Shown: piece by piece, positions 35,452 through 43,899 of the stretch
Layout of the letters: every line of letters starts with the position of its first letter
Numbering within the stretch: the first letter of the stretch is position 1
NCBI GenBank assembly: GCA_017646625.1
Contig: JAGCMF010000002.1
Location: 62,001 to 126,000, forward strand
Source of the DNA: Alistipes sp.
Lineage (GTDB): Bacteria > Bacteroidota > Bacteroidia > Bacteroidales > Rikenellaceae
Reading direction: 5' to 3'
Length of the DNA stretch: 64,000 nt
The notes under the pieces: model-generated
Told to the model about the DNA's origin: nothing
The model's input: the letters and a program-made list of their open reading frames with translations, nothing else
The model's database searches: none
Translations under genes and position numbers: made by a program

Positions 35452-35572
35452 GCACTACTCTTCACCTCGTGTGGCTACGTGCCGCACGCACCCAACCCCA
35501 TTTAAATACCAAGAAGTGCGCCACAGGTGTGTGGATGTGCTATGTGTGATTATTAAAAAAAACGATATAACT
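35452..35572 (+). promoter_or_regulatory. Candidate switching RNA between the leader peptide and metY
   Basis: Hairpin A: CGTGTGGC (35468-35475) with GCCGCACG (35481-35488). Hairpin B: CCACA (35521-35525) with TGTGG (35530-35534). TGTGGC (35470-35475) can instead pair perfectly with GCCACA (35520-35525), and GTGCG (35516-35520) with CGCAC (35483-35487), so A and B compete with other folds. GGCAC overlapping the leader stop (35451-35455) can also pair with GTGCC (35479-35483). No clear U-tract terminator is seen; control could be translational or Rho-based. I do not recognise a known SAM riboswitch. Confidence 0.45.
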
Positions 35573-36856
35573 ATGTCTGATAGAAAACTACACTTCGAGA
35601 CCTTGCAGATTCACGGTGGCTACCATGTAGATGCTTCGCAGGCGCGAGGTATCGCCATACACCCAACTGCCGCCTACCACTTCCCATCATGCGAGTATGC
35701 CGCAAACCTCTTCACTTTGAGTGAGCCAGGTTACATTTATACACGTCTTCATAACCCCACTACAGCATCATACGAGGAACGTATAGCTGCCCTATATGGT
35801 GGTGTTGGAGCTCTTGCTACGGCATCGGGTATGTCGGCTATATTGCTTACTGTCACTGCCTTGGCGAATGCTGGACAGAATATCGTTGCCTCGCCATACC
35901 TCTATGGTGGCACACACAACCAGTTTGTTATATCGTTGCGAAATGTGGGCATCGAGTGTCGCTTGGCAAAGAGTGACTCGGCAGAGGATATCGCAGCCTT
36001 GATAGATGAGAATACGCGTGCAGTGTTTGCCGAGTCTATGGGTAATCCGACATGCCGAGTTGTAGATATTGAGGCTTTGGCGAAGGTGGCGCATCAAAAC
36101 AATATTCCACTTATCATCGACAATACGTTTGGTGCTGGTGGTTACCTATGTAACCCCTTTGAGTGGGGTGCTGACATCATCACCGACTCGGCAACAAAGT
36201 GGATAAATGGTCATGGCACAGCCATGGGTGGCATCATCGTCGATGGTGGTACGTTCGACTGGCGTGCATCGGGTAAGTTCCCACAGATTGATGGCCCTTC
36301 GGAGGGTTACCACGGCCTTAACCTGTGTGATAGCTTTGGTAATGCTGCCTTCATCGTTAAGTGTCGTGTTGATGGCATGCGTGACTTCGGTTGCTGCCCA
36401 TCGCCCTTCGATGCATACCTCATGCTCATAGGCCTTGAGACCCTATCGTTGCGTGTAAGACACGAGGTGGAGTCGGCATATAAGCTTGCCGACTACTGCC
36501 GTCGTCACCCTAAAGTTAAGAGTGTCAGCTTTGTGGGTCATGAGGATCACCCCAGCCATGAGCTTGCCAAGAAGTACTTCCGTCATGGTGCCTCGGCAGT
36601 CATGACCATAGAGCTCGCTGGCGACCTTGACTCTACCGTGAAGTTTGTCGAGAGCCTCAAGCTGTCGGGTAATATGACTATGATTGGTGACTCTATGACT
36701 GTTGTTACGCACCCCGCCTCGACAACACATAAGCAGCTCTCTGACGAGGCGAAGCGTGCTGCGGGCATCACCCCAACGCTGCTACGCATATCTCTCGGCT
36801 TGGAGAATGTCGAGGATATCATCGCTGACTATGAGCAGGCGCTAAACAACATATAG
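35573..36856 (+). CDS. metY: O-acetylhomoserine sulfhydrylase (PLP enzyme)
   Basis: About 427 residues from the ATG at 35573 (MSDRKLHFETLQIHGGYH); an in-frame reading from 35417 adds 52 residues of non-conserved leader sequence. PLP-dependent Cys/Met-metabolism enzyme: SEPGYIYTRLHNPTT, ATASGMSAIL, DNTFGAGGYL and the Schiff-base Lys in DSATKWINGHG. It joins sulfide to O-acetylhomoserine to give homocysteine. First gene of metY-metX-hom, 2 bases before metX, behind a long structured leader. Confidence 0.95.
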   Translation: MSDRKLHFETLQIHGGYHVDASQARGIAIHPTAAYHFPSCEYAANLFTLSEPGYIYTRLHNPTTASYEERIAALYGGVGALATASGMSAILLTVTALANAGQNIVASPYLYGGTHNQFVISLRNVGIECRLAKSDSAEDIAALIDENTRAVFAESMGNPTCRVVDIEALAKVAHQNNIPLIIDNTFGAGGYLCNPFEWGADIITDSATKWINGHGTAMGGIIVDGGTFDWRASGKFPQIDGPSEGYHGLNLCDSFGNAAFIVKCRVDGMRDFGCCPSPFDAYLMLIGLETLSLRVRHEVESAYKLADYCRRHPKVKSVSFVGHEDHPSHELAKKYFRHGASAVMTIELAGDLDSTVKFVESLKLSGNMTMIGDSMTVVTHPASTTHKQLSDEAKRAAGITPTLLRISLGLENVEDIIADYEQALNNI

Positions 36857-36857
36857 T

Positions 36858-37874
36858 ATGAGCAGGCTATTTAGATATAGCGCCCCTGTGACTCTTGAGT
36901 CGGGTGCTCTCTTGCCCGAGGTGGAGATTGCCTACGACACCTTTGGTGAGCTCAATGCCCAGAGGGATAATGTCATATGGGTGTGTCATGCTCTCACGGC
37001 GAACTCCGATGTGGCAGATTGGTGGCCACATACTGTCGAGGAGGGTAAGTTCCTTGATCCTGGCAAGTACTTCATCGTGTGTGCCAACTTCCTCGGCTCG
37101 CACTATGGCACGACCTCTCCACTATCGATAAACCCCGCTACGGGCAAGAAGTGGTACTATGACTTTCCGCAGATTACCGTGCGCGATATGGTTATGTGTC
37201 ATCAGCTCCTTGCCAAGCACCTCGGCATAGAACGTGTCAAGTTACTTATTGGTAGCTCTATAGGTGGCTTTCAGTGTATGGAGTGGGCAATTATGGAGCC
37301 TCACTTTATGCAGCATCTGGCACTCATCGCCACCACGCCCTGCTCCGAGCCGTGGGCGGCAGCCTTCAATGAGTCGCAGCGCATGGCCATACGCCTCGAT
37401 AAGACATGGGGCGAGGAGAGTGATGATGCAGGATTGGATGGTATGGCCGTGGCGCGTTCCATAGCCCTTATAAGCTACCGTGGTGGTGCTGCCTATAACG
37501 CCACGCAGCAGGAGACGGAGCCCTGTGAGGCGTCGTTTGTACGTCGTGCACATAGCTACCAGCAGTACCAGGGTGAGAAGCTACGCCGTAGGTTCAATGC
37601 CATGTCGTACTACCGCCTGTCGGAGGCTGTAGACTCGCATAACATAGCACGTGGCAGAGGTGGCATCGCCGAGGCGTTGGGTCGTATTGCTGCGCGCACA
37701 CTTGTTGTTGCCATCTCGTCAGATATACTCTTTCCTCCCGAGGCACATATACCTCTACGTGAGCATATCGCCGATGTTGAGTACCACCTCATAGAGTCGG
37801 AGTTCGGCCACGATGGCTTCCTTGTGGAACACGAAAAACTAAACACTATAATACAGAACTTTATAAATGCATAA
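36858..37874 (+). CDS. metX: Homoserine O-acetyltransferase
   Basis: 338 residues, alpha/beta hydrolase fold. Motifs: CHALTANSDVADWW, NFLGSHYGTTSP, the nucleophile elbow GSSIGGFQCMEW, the Asp in SSDILFPP and the His in SEFGHDGFL. It acetylates homoserine to feed MetY. Acetyl rather than succinyl use is inferred from the MetX-type family and pairing with MetY. It starts 2 bases after metY and precedes hom by 6 bases. Confidence 0.95.
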   Translation: MSRLFRYSAPVTLESGALLPEVEIAYDTFGELNAQRDNVIWVCHALTANSDVADWWPHTVEEGKFLDPGKYFIVCANFLGSHYGTTSPLSINPATGKKWYYDFPQITVRDMVMCHQLLAKHLGIERVKLLIGSSIGGFQCMEWAIMEPHFMQHLALIATTPCSEPWAAAFNESQRMAIRLDKTWGEESDDAGLDGMAVARSIALISYRGGAAYNATQQETEPCEASFVRRAHSYQQYQGEKLRRRFNAMSYYRLSEAVDSHNIARGRGGIAEALGRIAARTLVVAISSDILFPPEAHIPLREHIADVEYHLIESEFGHDGFLVEHEKLNTIIQNFINA

Positions 37875-37880
37875 CGATAT

Positions 37881-39062
37881 ATGAAAAATATTAATATTGG
37901 ACTCTTCGGTTTTGGTAATGTGGGTCATGGTCTCTATGACGTGTTGCAGCGCATAAACTCATCGCACGTGCACATCAAGCGTATCTGTGTGCGCGACTTG
38001 AATAAGGATAGAGGTGTCAAGGCGGAGTTTACCTCAAACCCTGACGATATATTTGAGGATAGGGATATAAACCTTATCGTTGAGGTTATCGACGATGCAG
38101 AGGCGGCATATGAGATTGTCAAGCGAGCTCTCAAGAGCCGCATCCCCGTGGTGTCGGGAAATAAGAAGATGCTCGGCCACCACATCATCGAGCTCATAGA
38201 CCTCCAGGAGCAGTTTAACACGCCGCTGTTGTACGACGCCTCGGCCTGTGGCTCTATACCTGTTATTCGTAACCTCGAGGAGTACTACGACAATGACCTG
38301 TTGTGCTCGGTTAAGGGCATCCTCAATGGCTCGTCAAACTTTATCCTGTCGAAGATTTTTAATGAGCATATGTCGTACGAGGCGGCCCTCAAGCTCGCCC
38401 AGGACCTCGGCTTTGCCGAGAGTAACCCAACACTCGATATAGATGGCTGGGACTCGTTGTATAAGCTTATCATCATCACCATGCACGCCTTTGGCGTATA
38501 TGTAGCCCCCGAGGAGATTCTCACTTATGGTATCTCTACGATGAACGACTCGGATATACGCTTTGCGTTGGAGAAGGATCGCCGCATAAAGCTCGTTGCA
38601 CATGTCGAGAAGATTGACGATAGGCTCATCATGTGTGTGTTGCCACAACTCATATCGCGCAACAAGTATATCTATAGTGTTGAGGATGAGTTTAATGGCG
38701 TTGTCATCAAGGGCTTGTTCTACGATAAGCAGTTTATGTTCGGCCGTGGTGCTGGTGGTCACCCTACAGGCTCTGCGGTGTTGAGTGATATCACGGCGTG
38801 TGGCTATAACTACCGCTACGAGTATAAGAAACGTAAGGACTCGGTGCTTCCTGTCTATACCACCGACCACACCTTCCGCGTATATTTCCGCTATAAGAGT
38901 GCCGAGCAGCGTAACCTTCTTAACTTCCTGAAGATTAGGGAGCAGTATTCGTCTGACGACTACAACTATATCGTTGGCGATGTTACGCTTGCCAACCTTA
39001 AGGCGCACCAGGAGCAGCTGCGTGTTGCTGACTGTTTCGTCGCAGCATACCCTTTCGACTAA
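37881..39062 (+). CDS. hom: Homoserine dehydrogenase
   Basis: 393 residues: NAD(P)-binding GLFGFGNVGHGL at the N-terminus, the catalytic core SVKGILNGSSNFILSKI, AESNPTLDIDGWDSLYK and GRGAGGHPTGSAVLSDI, and a C-terminal ACT-like segment (TFRVYFRYKSAEQRN). It reduces aspartate semialdehyde to homoserine, the substrate of MetX. It is monofunctional, without an aspartokinase domain. The ACT-like end suggests allosteric control. The matching asd gene is at 49.4 kb. Confidence 0.94.
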   Translation: MKNINIGLFGFGNVGHGLYDVLQRINSSHVHIKRICVRDLNKDRGVKAEFTSNPDDIFEDRDINLIVEVIDDAEAAYEIVKRALKSRIPVVSGNKKMLGHHIIELIDLQEQFNTPLLYDASACGSIPVIRNLEEYYDNDLLCSVKGILNGSSNFILSKIFNEHMSYEAALKLAQDLGFAESNPTLDIDGWDSLYKLIIITMHAFGVYVAPEEILTYGISTMNDSDIRFALEKDRRIKLVAHVEKIDDRLIMCVLPQLISRNKYIYSVEDEFNGVVIKGLFYDKQFMFGRGAGGHPTGSAVLSDITACGYNYRYEYKKRKDSVLPVYTTDHTFRVYFRYKSAEQRNLLNFLKIREQYSSDDYNYIVGDVTLANLKAHQEQLRVADCFVAAYPFD

Positions 39063-39072
39063 CGTGATATGT

Positions 39073-39160
39073 GAGACAGAGGGACAGAGAGACAGAGAGA
39101 CGGTCGCTTAAGATGTGATTCTTGGCCTCGTTCTGTTTCTCTGTTTCGTTGTCTCTTTTT
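39073..39160 (+). terminator. GA/CT-rich hairpin ending the methionine operon
   Basis: A purine microsatellite (GAGACAGAGGGACAGAGAGA, from 39073) pairs imperfectly with a pyrimidine stretch ending TTGTCTC at 39155 (outer stem GAGACA 39073-39078 with TGTCTC 39150-39155), followed by T5. Likely a long terminator hairpin. Confidence 0.6.
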
Positions 39161-39287
39161 GCTTTGTATTCTCTTTTTCTTTGTGTGTAGCTCTCCTTTG
39201 GGTGCGTGTTTTCTTCCACTCATCTATAAAAAACGTACTTTCGTCTAAAAATAGGGCTTTTGTTATCCACGCTTGTATAAAATTTTA

Positions 39288-39295
39288 TACTTTTG
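39288..39295 (+). promoter_or_regulatory. -7 promoter element for the peptide/lipoprotein pair
   Basis: TACTTTTG, 57 bases before the small peptide gene. Confidence 0.55.
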
Positions 39296-39351
39296 TACAC
39301 TTGTTGTATGAAATACAAAACAGAAATATAACAATCTAATACCTATCAAAG

Positions 39352-39510
39352 ATGAAAGTTACAAAGAATTTCGTGGACATGGCAACATGTCAGTCTCGCT
39401 ACGAGGCTCCTGCGGTGGAGGTCGTAGAGGTAGCAATCGAACGTGGCTTCGAGATTAGCTCGGAGGGCGTTGATGGTCCTTCTTATGGTGAGGAGGATAT
39501 TATCTGGTAA
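39352..39510 (+). CDS. 52-residue peptide with APxVEVVEV motif, unknown function
   Basis: MKVTKNFVDMATCQSRYEAP opens the peptide, followed by AVEVVEVAIERGFEISSEG and an acidic Gly-containing end (DGPSYGEEDIIW). No signal peptide. Short peptides of this shape (Y-x-A-P-x-V-E-V-V-E, then Ser and acidic tail) commonly precede lipoprotein or fimbrillin-like genes in Bacteroidales; their job is not known to me. It ends 27 bases before the lipoprotein start and shares its promoter. Possibilities include a ribosomally made, processed peptide or a chaperone-like partner; these are guesses. Confidence 0.7.
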   Translation: MKVTKNFVDMATCQSRYEAPAVEVVEVAIERGFEISSEGVDGPSYGEEDIIW

Positions 39511-39537
39511 CCAATGTTTAACCTACAAAAAGAGCAA

Positions 39538-41085
39538 ATGACAATGAAGAAGATTTGGAATTTGATGCTTGTTGCATTGGTTATGTTGGGTGCAGCAGCA
39601 TGTACAGAGAAGGATGCAAATGTAGATGCTAACGAGAAGGCAGGTTTCTCATTCTACGCAGAGGTAGCTGATGCTACACGTGCCACTATCGAGAAGGATG
39701 GTGAGGTATGGAATACAGTATGGGAGGAAGACGATAAGCTCTATGTTACTGCTGGTGAGACATCTTATGAGTTCCTTTGTGCAGATGTTGAGTCGGGTAA
39801 GTTCACTTGCAGTGCTGATGGTGTTGAGTCGCTTGTTGGTCAGTCTGTGACTATCACTACTGATGGTAAGCACCACTCACTTCAGGGCAAGAAGGCACTC
39901 TACACAACTGCTACAGTTGAGTCATTCGGTCCTGATGCTAATATTAAGCTTGAGGCACTCACCTCATTCTTCCGTTACACATTCAATGGCGAGGGCGAGG
40001 TAAAGCTTACCTTGTCTGCAGCAGCCTTCCGCAATGAGGCTGGTGAGGCTGTTAATGAGGTTGTTATCTCTGGTAATGGTGAGCAGTTTGTTGCTTTCTG
40101 GCCTACTGGCGAGGAGGTAACTTTGACTTACGCTATTGATGGCGTGACTGCAAAGCAGAAGGCGCATACTTTTGCTGCTGGTATGGTTTATAACCTTGGT
40201 ACATTCTCAAAAACAACTGATTACGGTATTGTGGGTTCATTCCAAACTCCAACTACTTGGGATGTAGCAAATCCTGTTAAGATGAGACATGTTGAGGCTG
40301 ACTGGAACTGGGTTGTTGCGGAGAATGTTGAACTTTATTTGTCTGATGAGATTAAGATCGTTAAGGGCAACTCATGGGACGTTAGCTTTGGTGCAAAAGA
40401 TGCTGTTTTGGTTGCCGAAGAGGGTACAGAGTATACCCTCACAAACAATGATGGTAAGAATATTAGACCTACAAAGAATGGTAAGTTCAACATATATTTC
40501 AACGAGGTATCGCATGCCTTTAAGTTAGAGTGTGTTGAGGAGTATGTAGACCTTAAGGTTACTATTACTATCAATAATAAGGCAAATTGGAGCCCACTTT
40601 ATATCGTACTTAAGGATGGTAATACTCTTCTTACTGCTGCAGATGGTGATCTAGTTACTGATAACAAGTATGTTATTGGTGGAGAGTTTATTGGTAAGTC
40701 GCTTACTTGCAAGTTTATCTCTGGAGATAAGGCAACAGAGGAGATGACCATTGCTATTAACAAGGATGGTGCATCTATAACTTTGGAGGAGACGATTATT
40801 AAGCTTAAGGTTCAGTTGAACACTGCCAATGCAAAGCAGTGGTGGGGTGACACTATGAAGATTCACGCTTGGGGTACTGGTACATCATTCGACACAAGTT
40901 GGCCAGGTAATACTATGACCAGCGAGGGTAACTATACTTGGAGCATCATCGTGCCATCAGAGTTGGTGGGTAAGACTATTAACTTCCTTGTACACAATGG
41001 TAACGGCTGGCAGTCAAAGGACTCAAAGGTGACAATCTCTGCCGAGGGTAATCTAGTTACGGGTTCTTCAATTGGTATCAACTAA
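39538..41085 (+). CDS. Multidomain surface lipoprotein, fimbrillin/SusE-F-like, with CBM-like modules
   Basis: About 515 residues. The start is set at MTMKKIWNLMLVALVMLGAAAC; the lipobox Cys is followed by TEKDANVDANEK (acidic, surface-type). Residues ~25-215 resemble the N-terminal fimbrillin-like (Mfa/FimB) domain: FSFYAEVADATRATIEKDG, WEEDDKLYVTAG. Then a SusE/F-like beta-sandwich (GIVGSFQTPTTWDV... FNIYFNEVSHAFKLEC), a second module (ITINNKANWSPLYIVLKDG) and a C-terminal starch-binding-like module (WWGDTMKIHAWGTGTSFDTSWPG). Likely binds glycans at the surface. Codon use is GGT/GCT-rich, suggesting high expression. Ends at a UUCG-loop terminator. Confidence 0.78.
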   Translation: MTMKKIWNLMLVALVMLGAAACTEKDANVDANEKAGFSFYAEVADATRATIEKDGEVWNTVWEEDDKLYVTAGETSYEFLCADVESGKFTCSADGVESLVGQSVTITTDGKHHSLQGKKALYTTATVESFGPDANIKLEALTSFFRYTFNGEGEVKLTLSAAAFRNEAGEAVNEVVISGNGEQFVAFWPTGEEVTLTYAIDGVTAKQKAHTFAAGMVYNLGTFSKTTDYGIVGSFQTPTTWDVANPVKMRHVEADWNWVVAENVELYLSDEIKIVKGNSWDVSFGAKDAVLVAEEGTEYTLTNNDGKNIRPTKNGKFNIYFNEVSHAFKLECVEEYVDLKVTITINNKANWSPLYIVLKDGNTLLTAADGDLVTDNKYVIGGEFIGKSLTCKFISGDKATEEMTIAINKDGASITLEETIIKLKVQLNTANAKQWWGDTMKIHAWGTGTSFDTSWPGNTMTSEGNYTWSIIVPSELVGKTINFLVHNGNGWQSKDSKVTISAEGNLVTGSSIGIN

Positions 41086-41138
41086 TACGATGACTTGGTT
41101 ATTGTAGATTTTACACCAATTTAAAGTAACATATAACT

Positions 41139-41176
41139 CTCTGCTCGGTGCTTCGGCATCGGGCAGAGTTTTTTTT
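41139..41176 (+). terminator. Terminator of the lipoprotein gene (UUCG loop)
   Basis: A 13-bp stem, CTCTGCTCGGTGC (41139-41151) with GCATCGGGCAGAG (41156-41168), closing a TTCG tetraloop, then T8. Confidence 0.92.
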
Positions 41177-41436
41177 GTCTTGTGTTGTTGTGATATCAAG
41201 AAGATAGATGGCAAATGAGAGGAGGGGAGTGCGTAGCCGAGTATCACAACACCTCTCTCCGCGACATCACTATGTCCCATTGTCCCAAATAAAGATACAA
41301 AGAAGACTAAAGGTCTCGAAAGAGTAAAAGTGGGCAAACAGAGCAACTTTTTCTATAGTCTAAAACTATGCGATGGCTTGAGACTATAAAATTTACCCCC
41401 CCCCGTGAAATGCTTGCATAATGGATTATTTATTAG
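41177..41436. other. Intergenic region with inverted repeats and a C9 tract
   Basis: 260 bases without a convincing gene. Contains TGTTGTGATA (41186-41195) facing TATCACAACA (41241-41250), TATAGTCT (41354-41361) facing AGACTATA (41381-41388), and nine C residues at 41396-41404, about 33 bases before the -7 element of the ABC operon. Confidence 0.6.
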
Positions 41437-41444
41437 TATCTTTG
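41437..41444 (+). promoter_or_regulatory. -7 promoter element for the ABC operon
   Basis: TATCTTTG followed by C, with TTGC about 23 bases upstream in a -33-like position. The leader to the ATPase gene is about 100 bases. Confidence 0.65.
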
Positions 41445-41552
41445 CCATCGTAAGATGGTCCTACTACAGCAAGCTATTGCCGAGACAATATGTGACACGT
41501 GGCTTGAGTTTGTCGCTGTTACCATCTTCATTATAGTAAATTTTTATAAGCT

Positions 41553-42479
41553 ATGGATGCTATTCTAAAGATTGAGGGTGTTACGAAGAGTTATACGGGG
41601 CATGTGGCACTCGATGATGTCTCGTTGGAGGTGCCACGAGGTGCTGTATATGGTCTGTTAGGCCCTAATGGCGCGGGTAAGACGACGCTTATACGTGTCA
41701 TCACACGCATCACCATGGCAGATAGTGGTCGTGTGTTGCTCGATGGCAAGCCTCTCAAGGCCGAGGATGTATACCATATAGGTTATATGCCCGAGGAGAG
41801 AGGTCTTTACAAGAAGATGCGTGTTGGTGACCAGGCGATATTCTTCTCACGCCTCAAAGGTCTGGATAGGCGCGAGGCAGAACGTAGGTTACGCATCTGG
41901 TTTGACCGCCTGAATATTGCCGATTGGTGGAATAAGAGAGTGGAGGATCTATCGAAGGGTATGGCGCAGAAGGTGCAGTTCATCTCTACCGTTGTGCATG
42001 AGCCCAAGCTCCTAATCTTTGACGAGCCATTCTCGGGCTTCGACCCTATAAATGCTAACCTCCTCAAGGAGGAGATTCTCGGGCTGCGCGATCGTGGTGC
42101 CACGGTGATATTCTCTACACACAACATGGCCTCTGTGGAGGAGATATGCGACCATATAACCCTCATCAACAAGTCGCGCAACATACTCTCGGGTGCTGTT
42201 GAGGATATACGTCGTGCCGCGGGAGGTAATATGTTCGAGGTTGTGCATAGAGCCTCGGATGAGGTACTTGTGGCAGCACTTGGCAGCCATGCCATGGCTG
42301 TTGGCGATAGTTGCGGCATCGTGGGTGGCTATCGTTCGGTTAAGATACATATCCCCAAGGATGAGGATGTGCGTAGCGTCATAGCGGCGCTTAACGACAG
42401 GTGTGAGCTACGTTCGTTGCGCGAGGTTATGCCCTCGATGAATGATATATTTATCCGTGCCGTGAATGGTACACTATAA
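41553..42479 (+). CDS. ABC transporter ATP-binding protein (NatA-type)
   Basis: 308 residues: Walker A LLGPNGAGKTTLIRV, Q-loop region YMPEERGLYKKM, signature LSKGMAQKVQF, Walker B LLIFDEPFSGFDP and the His of FSTHNMASVEE, followed by a C-terminal ~80-residue extension of the kind seen in NatA/CcmA-like ATPases (DUF4162 region). It powers the permease encoded 11 bases downstream. Confidence 0.94.
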   Translation: MDAILKIEGVTKSYTGHVALDDVSLEVPRGAVYGLLGPNGAGKTTLIRVITRITMADSGRVLLDGKPLKAEDVYHIGYMPEERGLYKKMRVGDQAIFFSRLKGLDRREAERRLRIWFDRLNIADWWNKRVEDLSKGMAQKVQFISTVVHEPKLLIFDEPFSGFDPINANLLKEEILGLRDRGATVIFSTHNMASVEEICDHITLINKSRNILSGAVEDIRRAAGGNMFEVVHRASDEVLVAALGSHAMAVGDSCGIVGGYRSVKIHIPKDEDVRSVIAALNDRCELRSLREVMPSMNDIFIRAVNGTL

Positions 42480-42490
42480 AATTTTAGGCT

Positions 42491-43771
42491 ATGAATAAGT
42501 TATACCTTATAGTCTCGCGTGAGTTCTCGGAACGTGTACGCAAGAAGTCGTTTATCATCGTCACGCTGCTCATGCCACTGTTTATGATAGGCATGATGCT
42601 CGCACCTTCGCTTATCATGCTCTATGGTGGTAGCGAGCAGAAGCAGGTTGTTGTGGTGGATCGTTCGGGCATCGTTGCCGACAAGCTATATAGCGGCCCC
42701 GAGGTGACCTTCATCCTCGAGGATGAGATGTCGAAGGCCGAGGCGTGTAACATATATAATGCGGAGAGTGGCATCTTTGGCGTGTTGTATATAGGTAGCA
42801 CCATCGAGGCGCGCGACTCTGTGCAGCTCATAACAAATAGCTCATCCTCAATGGCCATCGAGGAGAATATATCGCGCCAGATATCGAAGATTGTAGAGAG
42901 TGAGAAGCTGCGAGCTTACGATATTGAGAATTTAGATGAGATATTGGCTTCGGTAAAGACAGACATCGAGTTGAGCACCTTCCTCAACGATGGCACTGGC
43001 GAGGAGGCAACCATGGAGTCTACATCCTCTGGCATGAACTATATTCTGGGCCTTGTGCTCGGCATGCTGCTATATATGGTCATCATCATCTATGGTCAGA
43101 TGGTCCTCACCTCTGTTGTTGAGGAGAAGGCGAGTCGTGTTATAGATGTTATGGTGACAAGCTGCACACCCTTCCAGCTTATGATGGGTAAGATTCTCGG
43201 CATCGCCTCTGTTGCCATCACGCAGATTGCCATCTGGGCGTTGCTCGTCATCGGTGCCTCGAAGTTCATTGTGCCTGCGGTCTTCGCAACGGATGTGACA
43301 GCTATGAGTGACACGATGCTACAGACGCTTGTTGGCACATTTGGCGACACTACATACATAGCTATGCTCTTCTGCTACCTGCTACTCTTCATCGTTGGTG
43401 GTTTCTTGCTCTATGCCTCGCTATATGCTGCTGCGGGCTCGGCGGTGGACTCTGTGCAGGATGGTCAGCAGTTCAACACGGTCATCATGCTGCCTATCAT
43501 CTTTGCTATGATTGTCATGACCTCGGTCTTCAACGACCCTAACTCCCCCATGGTGCTATGGGCATCACTCATACCCTTCACCTCGCCTGTGGTTATGATT
43601 GCGCGCATACCCTTTGGCATCCCCACATGGGAGATTGTGACATCGCTGGTGTTGCTCTACGCATCCTTTATTGTCACCACATGGCTTGCATCAAGAATCT
43701 ATCGTGTAGGTATCTTCATGCATGGCAAGCGTCCTTCGTGGGCGGAGTTGTGGAGGTGGCTTAAGAGTTAG
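42491..43771 (+). CDS. ABC-2 type permease (NatB-type)
   Basis: 426 residues. One N-terminal helix (IIVTLLMPLFMIGMMLAPSLIML), a ~150-residue extracytoplasmic domain, then about five helices from residue 185 (GLVLGMLLYMVIIIYGQMVLTSVVEEKASRVIDVM is the conserved ABC-2 stretch). This matches NatB/YhaP permeases that export Na+ or other compounds; the substrate is unknown. Forms a complete exporter with the preceding ATPase; terminator at 43800. Confidence 0.92.
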   Translation: MNKLYLIVSREFSERVRKKSFIIVTLLMPLFMIGMMLAPSLIMLYGGSEQKQVVVVDRSGIVADKLYSGPEVTFILEDEMSKAEACNIYNAESGIFGVLYIGSTIEARDSVQLITNSSSSMAIEENISRQISKIVESEKLRAYDIENLDEILASVKTDIELSTFLNDGTGEEATMESTSSGMNYILGLVLGMLLYMVIIIYGQMVLTSVVEEKASRVIDVMVTSCTPFQLMMGKILGIASVAITQIAIWALLVIGASKFIVPAVFATDVTAMSDTMLQTLVGTFGDTTYIAMLFCYLLLFIVGGFLLYASLYAAAGSAVDSVQDGQQFNTVIMLPIIFAMIVMTSVFNDPNSPMVLWASLIPFTSPVVMIARIPFGIPTWEIVTSLVLLYASFIVTTWLASRIYRVGIFMHGKRPSWAELWRWLKS

Positions 43772-43799
43772 TTCTCGAGCTACTATATAGACATTCAAC

Positions 43800-43836
43800 A
43801 GCCCCTTCTGCAGCAGCAGTGGGGGCTTAATTTTTT
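43800..43836 (+). terminator. Terminator of the ABC operon
   Basis: AGCCCC (43800-43805) pairs with GGGGCT (43822-43827), with an inner CTGC/GCAG stem, then TAATTTTTT. Confidence 0.75.
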
Positions 43837-43865
43837 GTCGTTACATCACTTTAATATTTTTTTCG

Positions 43866-43873
43866 TATATTTG
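43866..43873 (+). promoter_or_regulatory. -7 promoter element for the metallopeptidase-barrel gene
   Basis: TATATTTG followed by C. It places the transcription start near 43880, so the ATG at 43900 is preferred over the one at 43882. Confidence 0.6.
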
Positions 43874-43899
43874 CACGTTATATGTACATGTGTGTGCGA

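Noticed and set aside
35417..35572. N-terminal extension of metY by 52 residues
   Set aside because: The extension is not like the enzyme family and runs through the structured leader; the conserved protein starts at the ATG at 35573.
35123..35572. SAM riboswitch before metY
   Set aside because: No recognisable SAM-I four-way junction or SAM-II pseudoknot pattern; the leader-peptide reading explains the region better.
38334..39008. 224-residue minus-strand reading
   Set aside because: Antisense of homoserine dehydrogenase, no recognisable domain.
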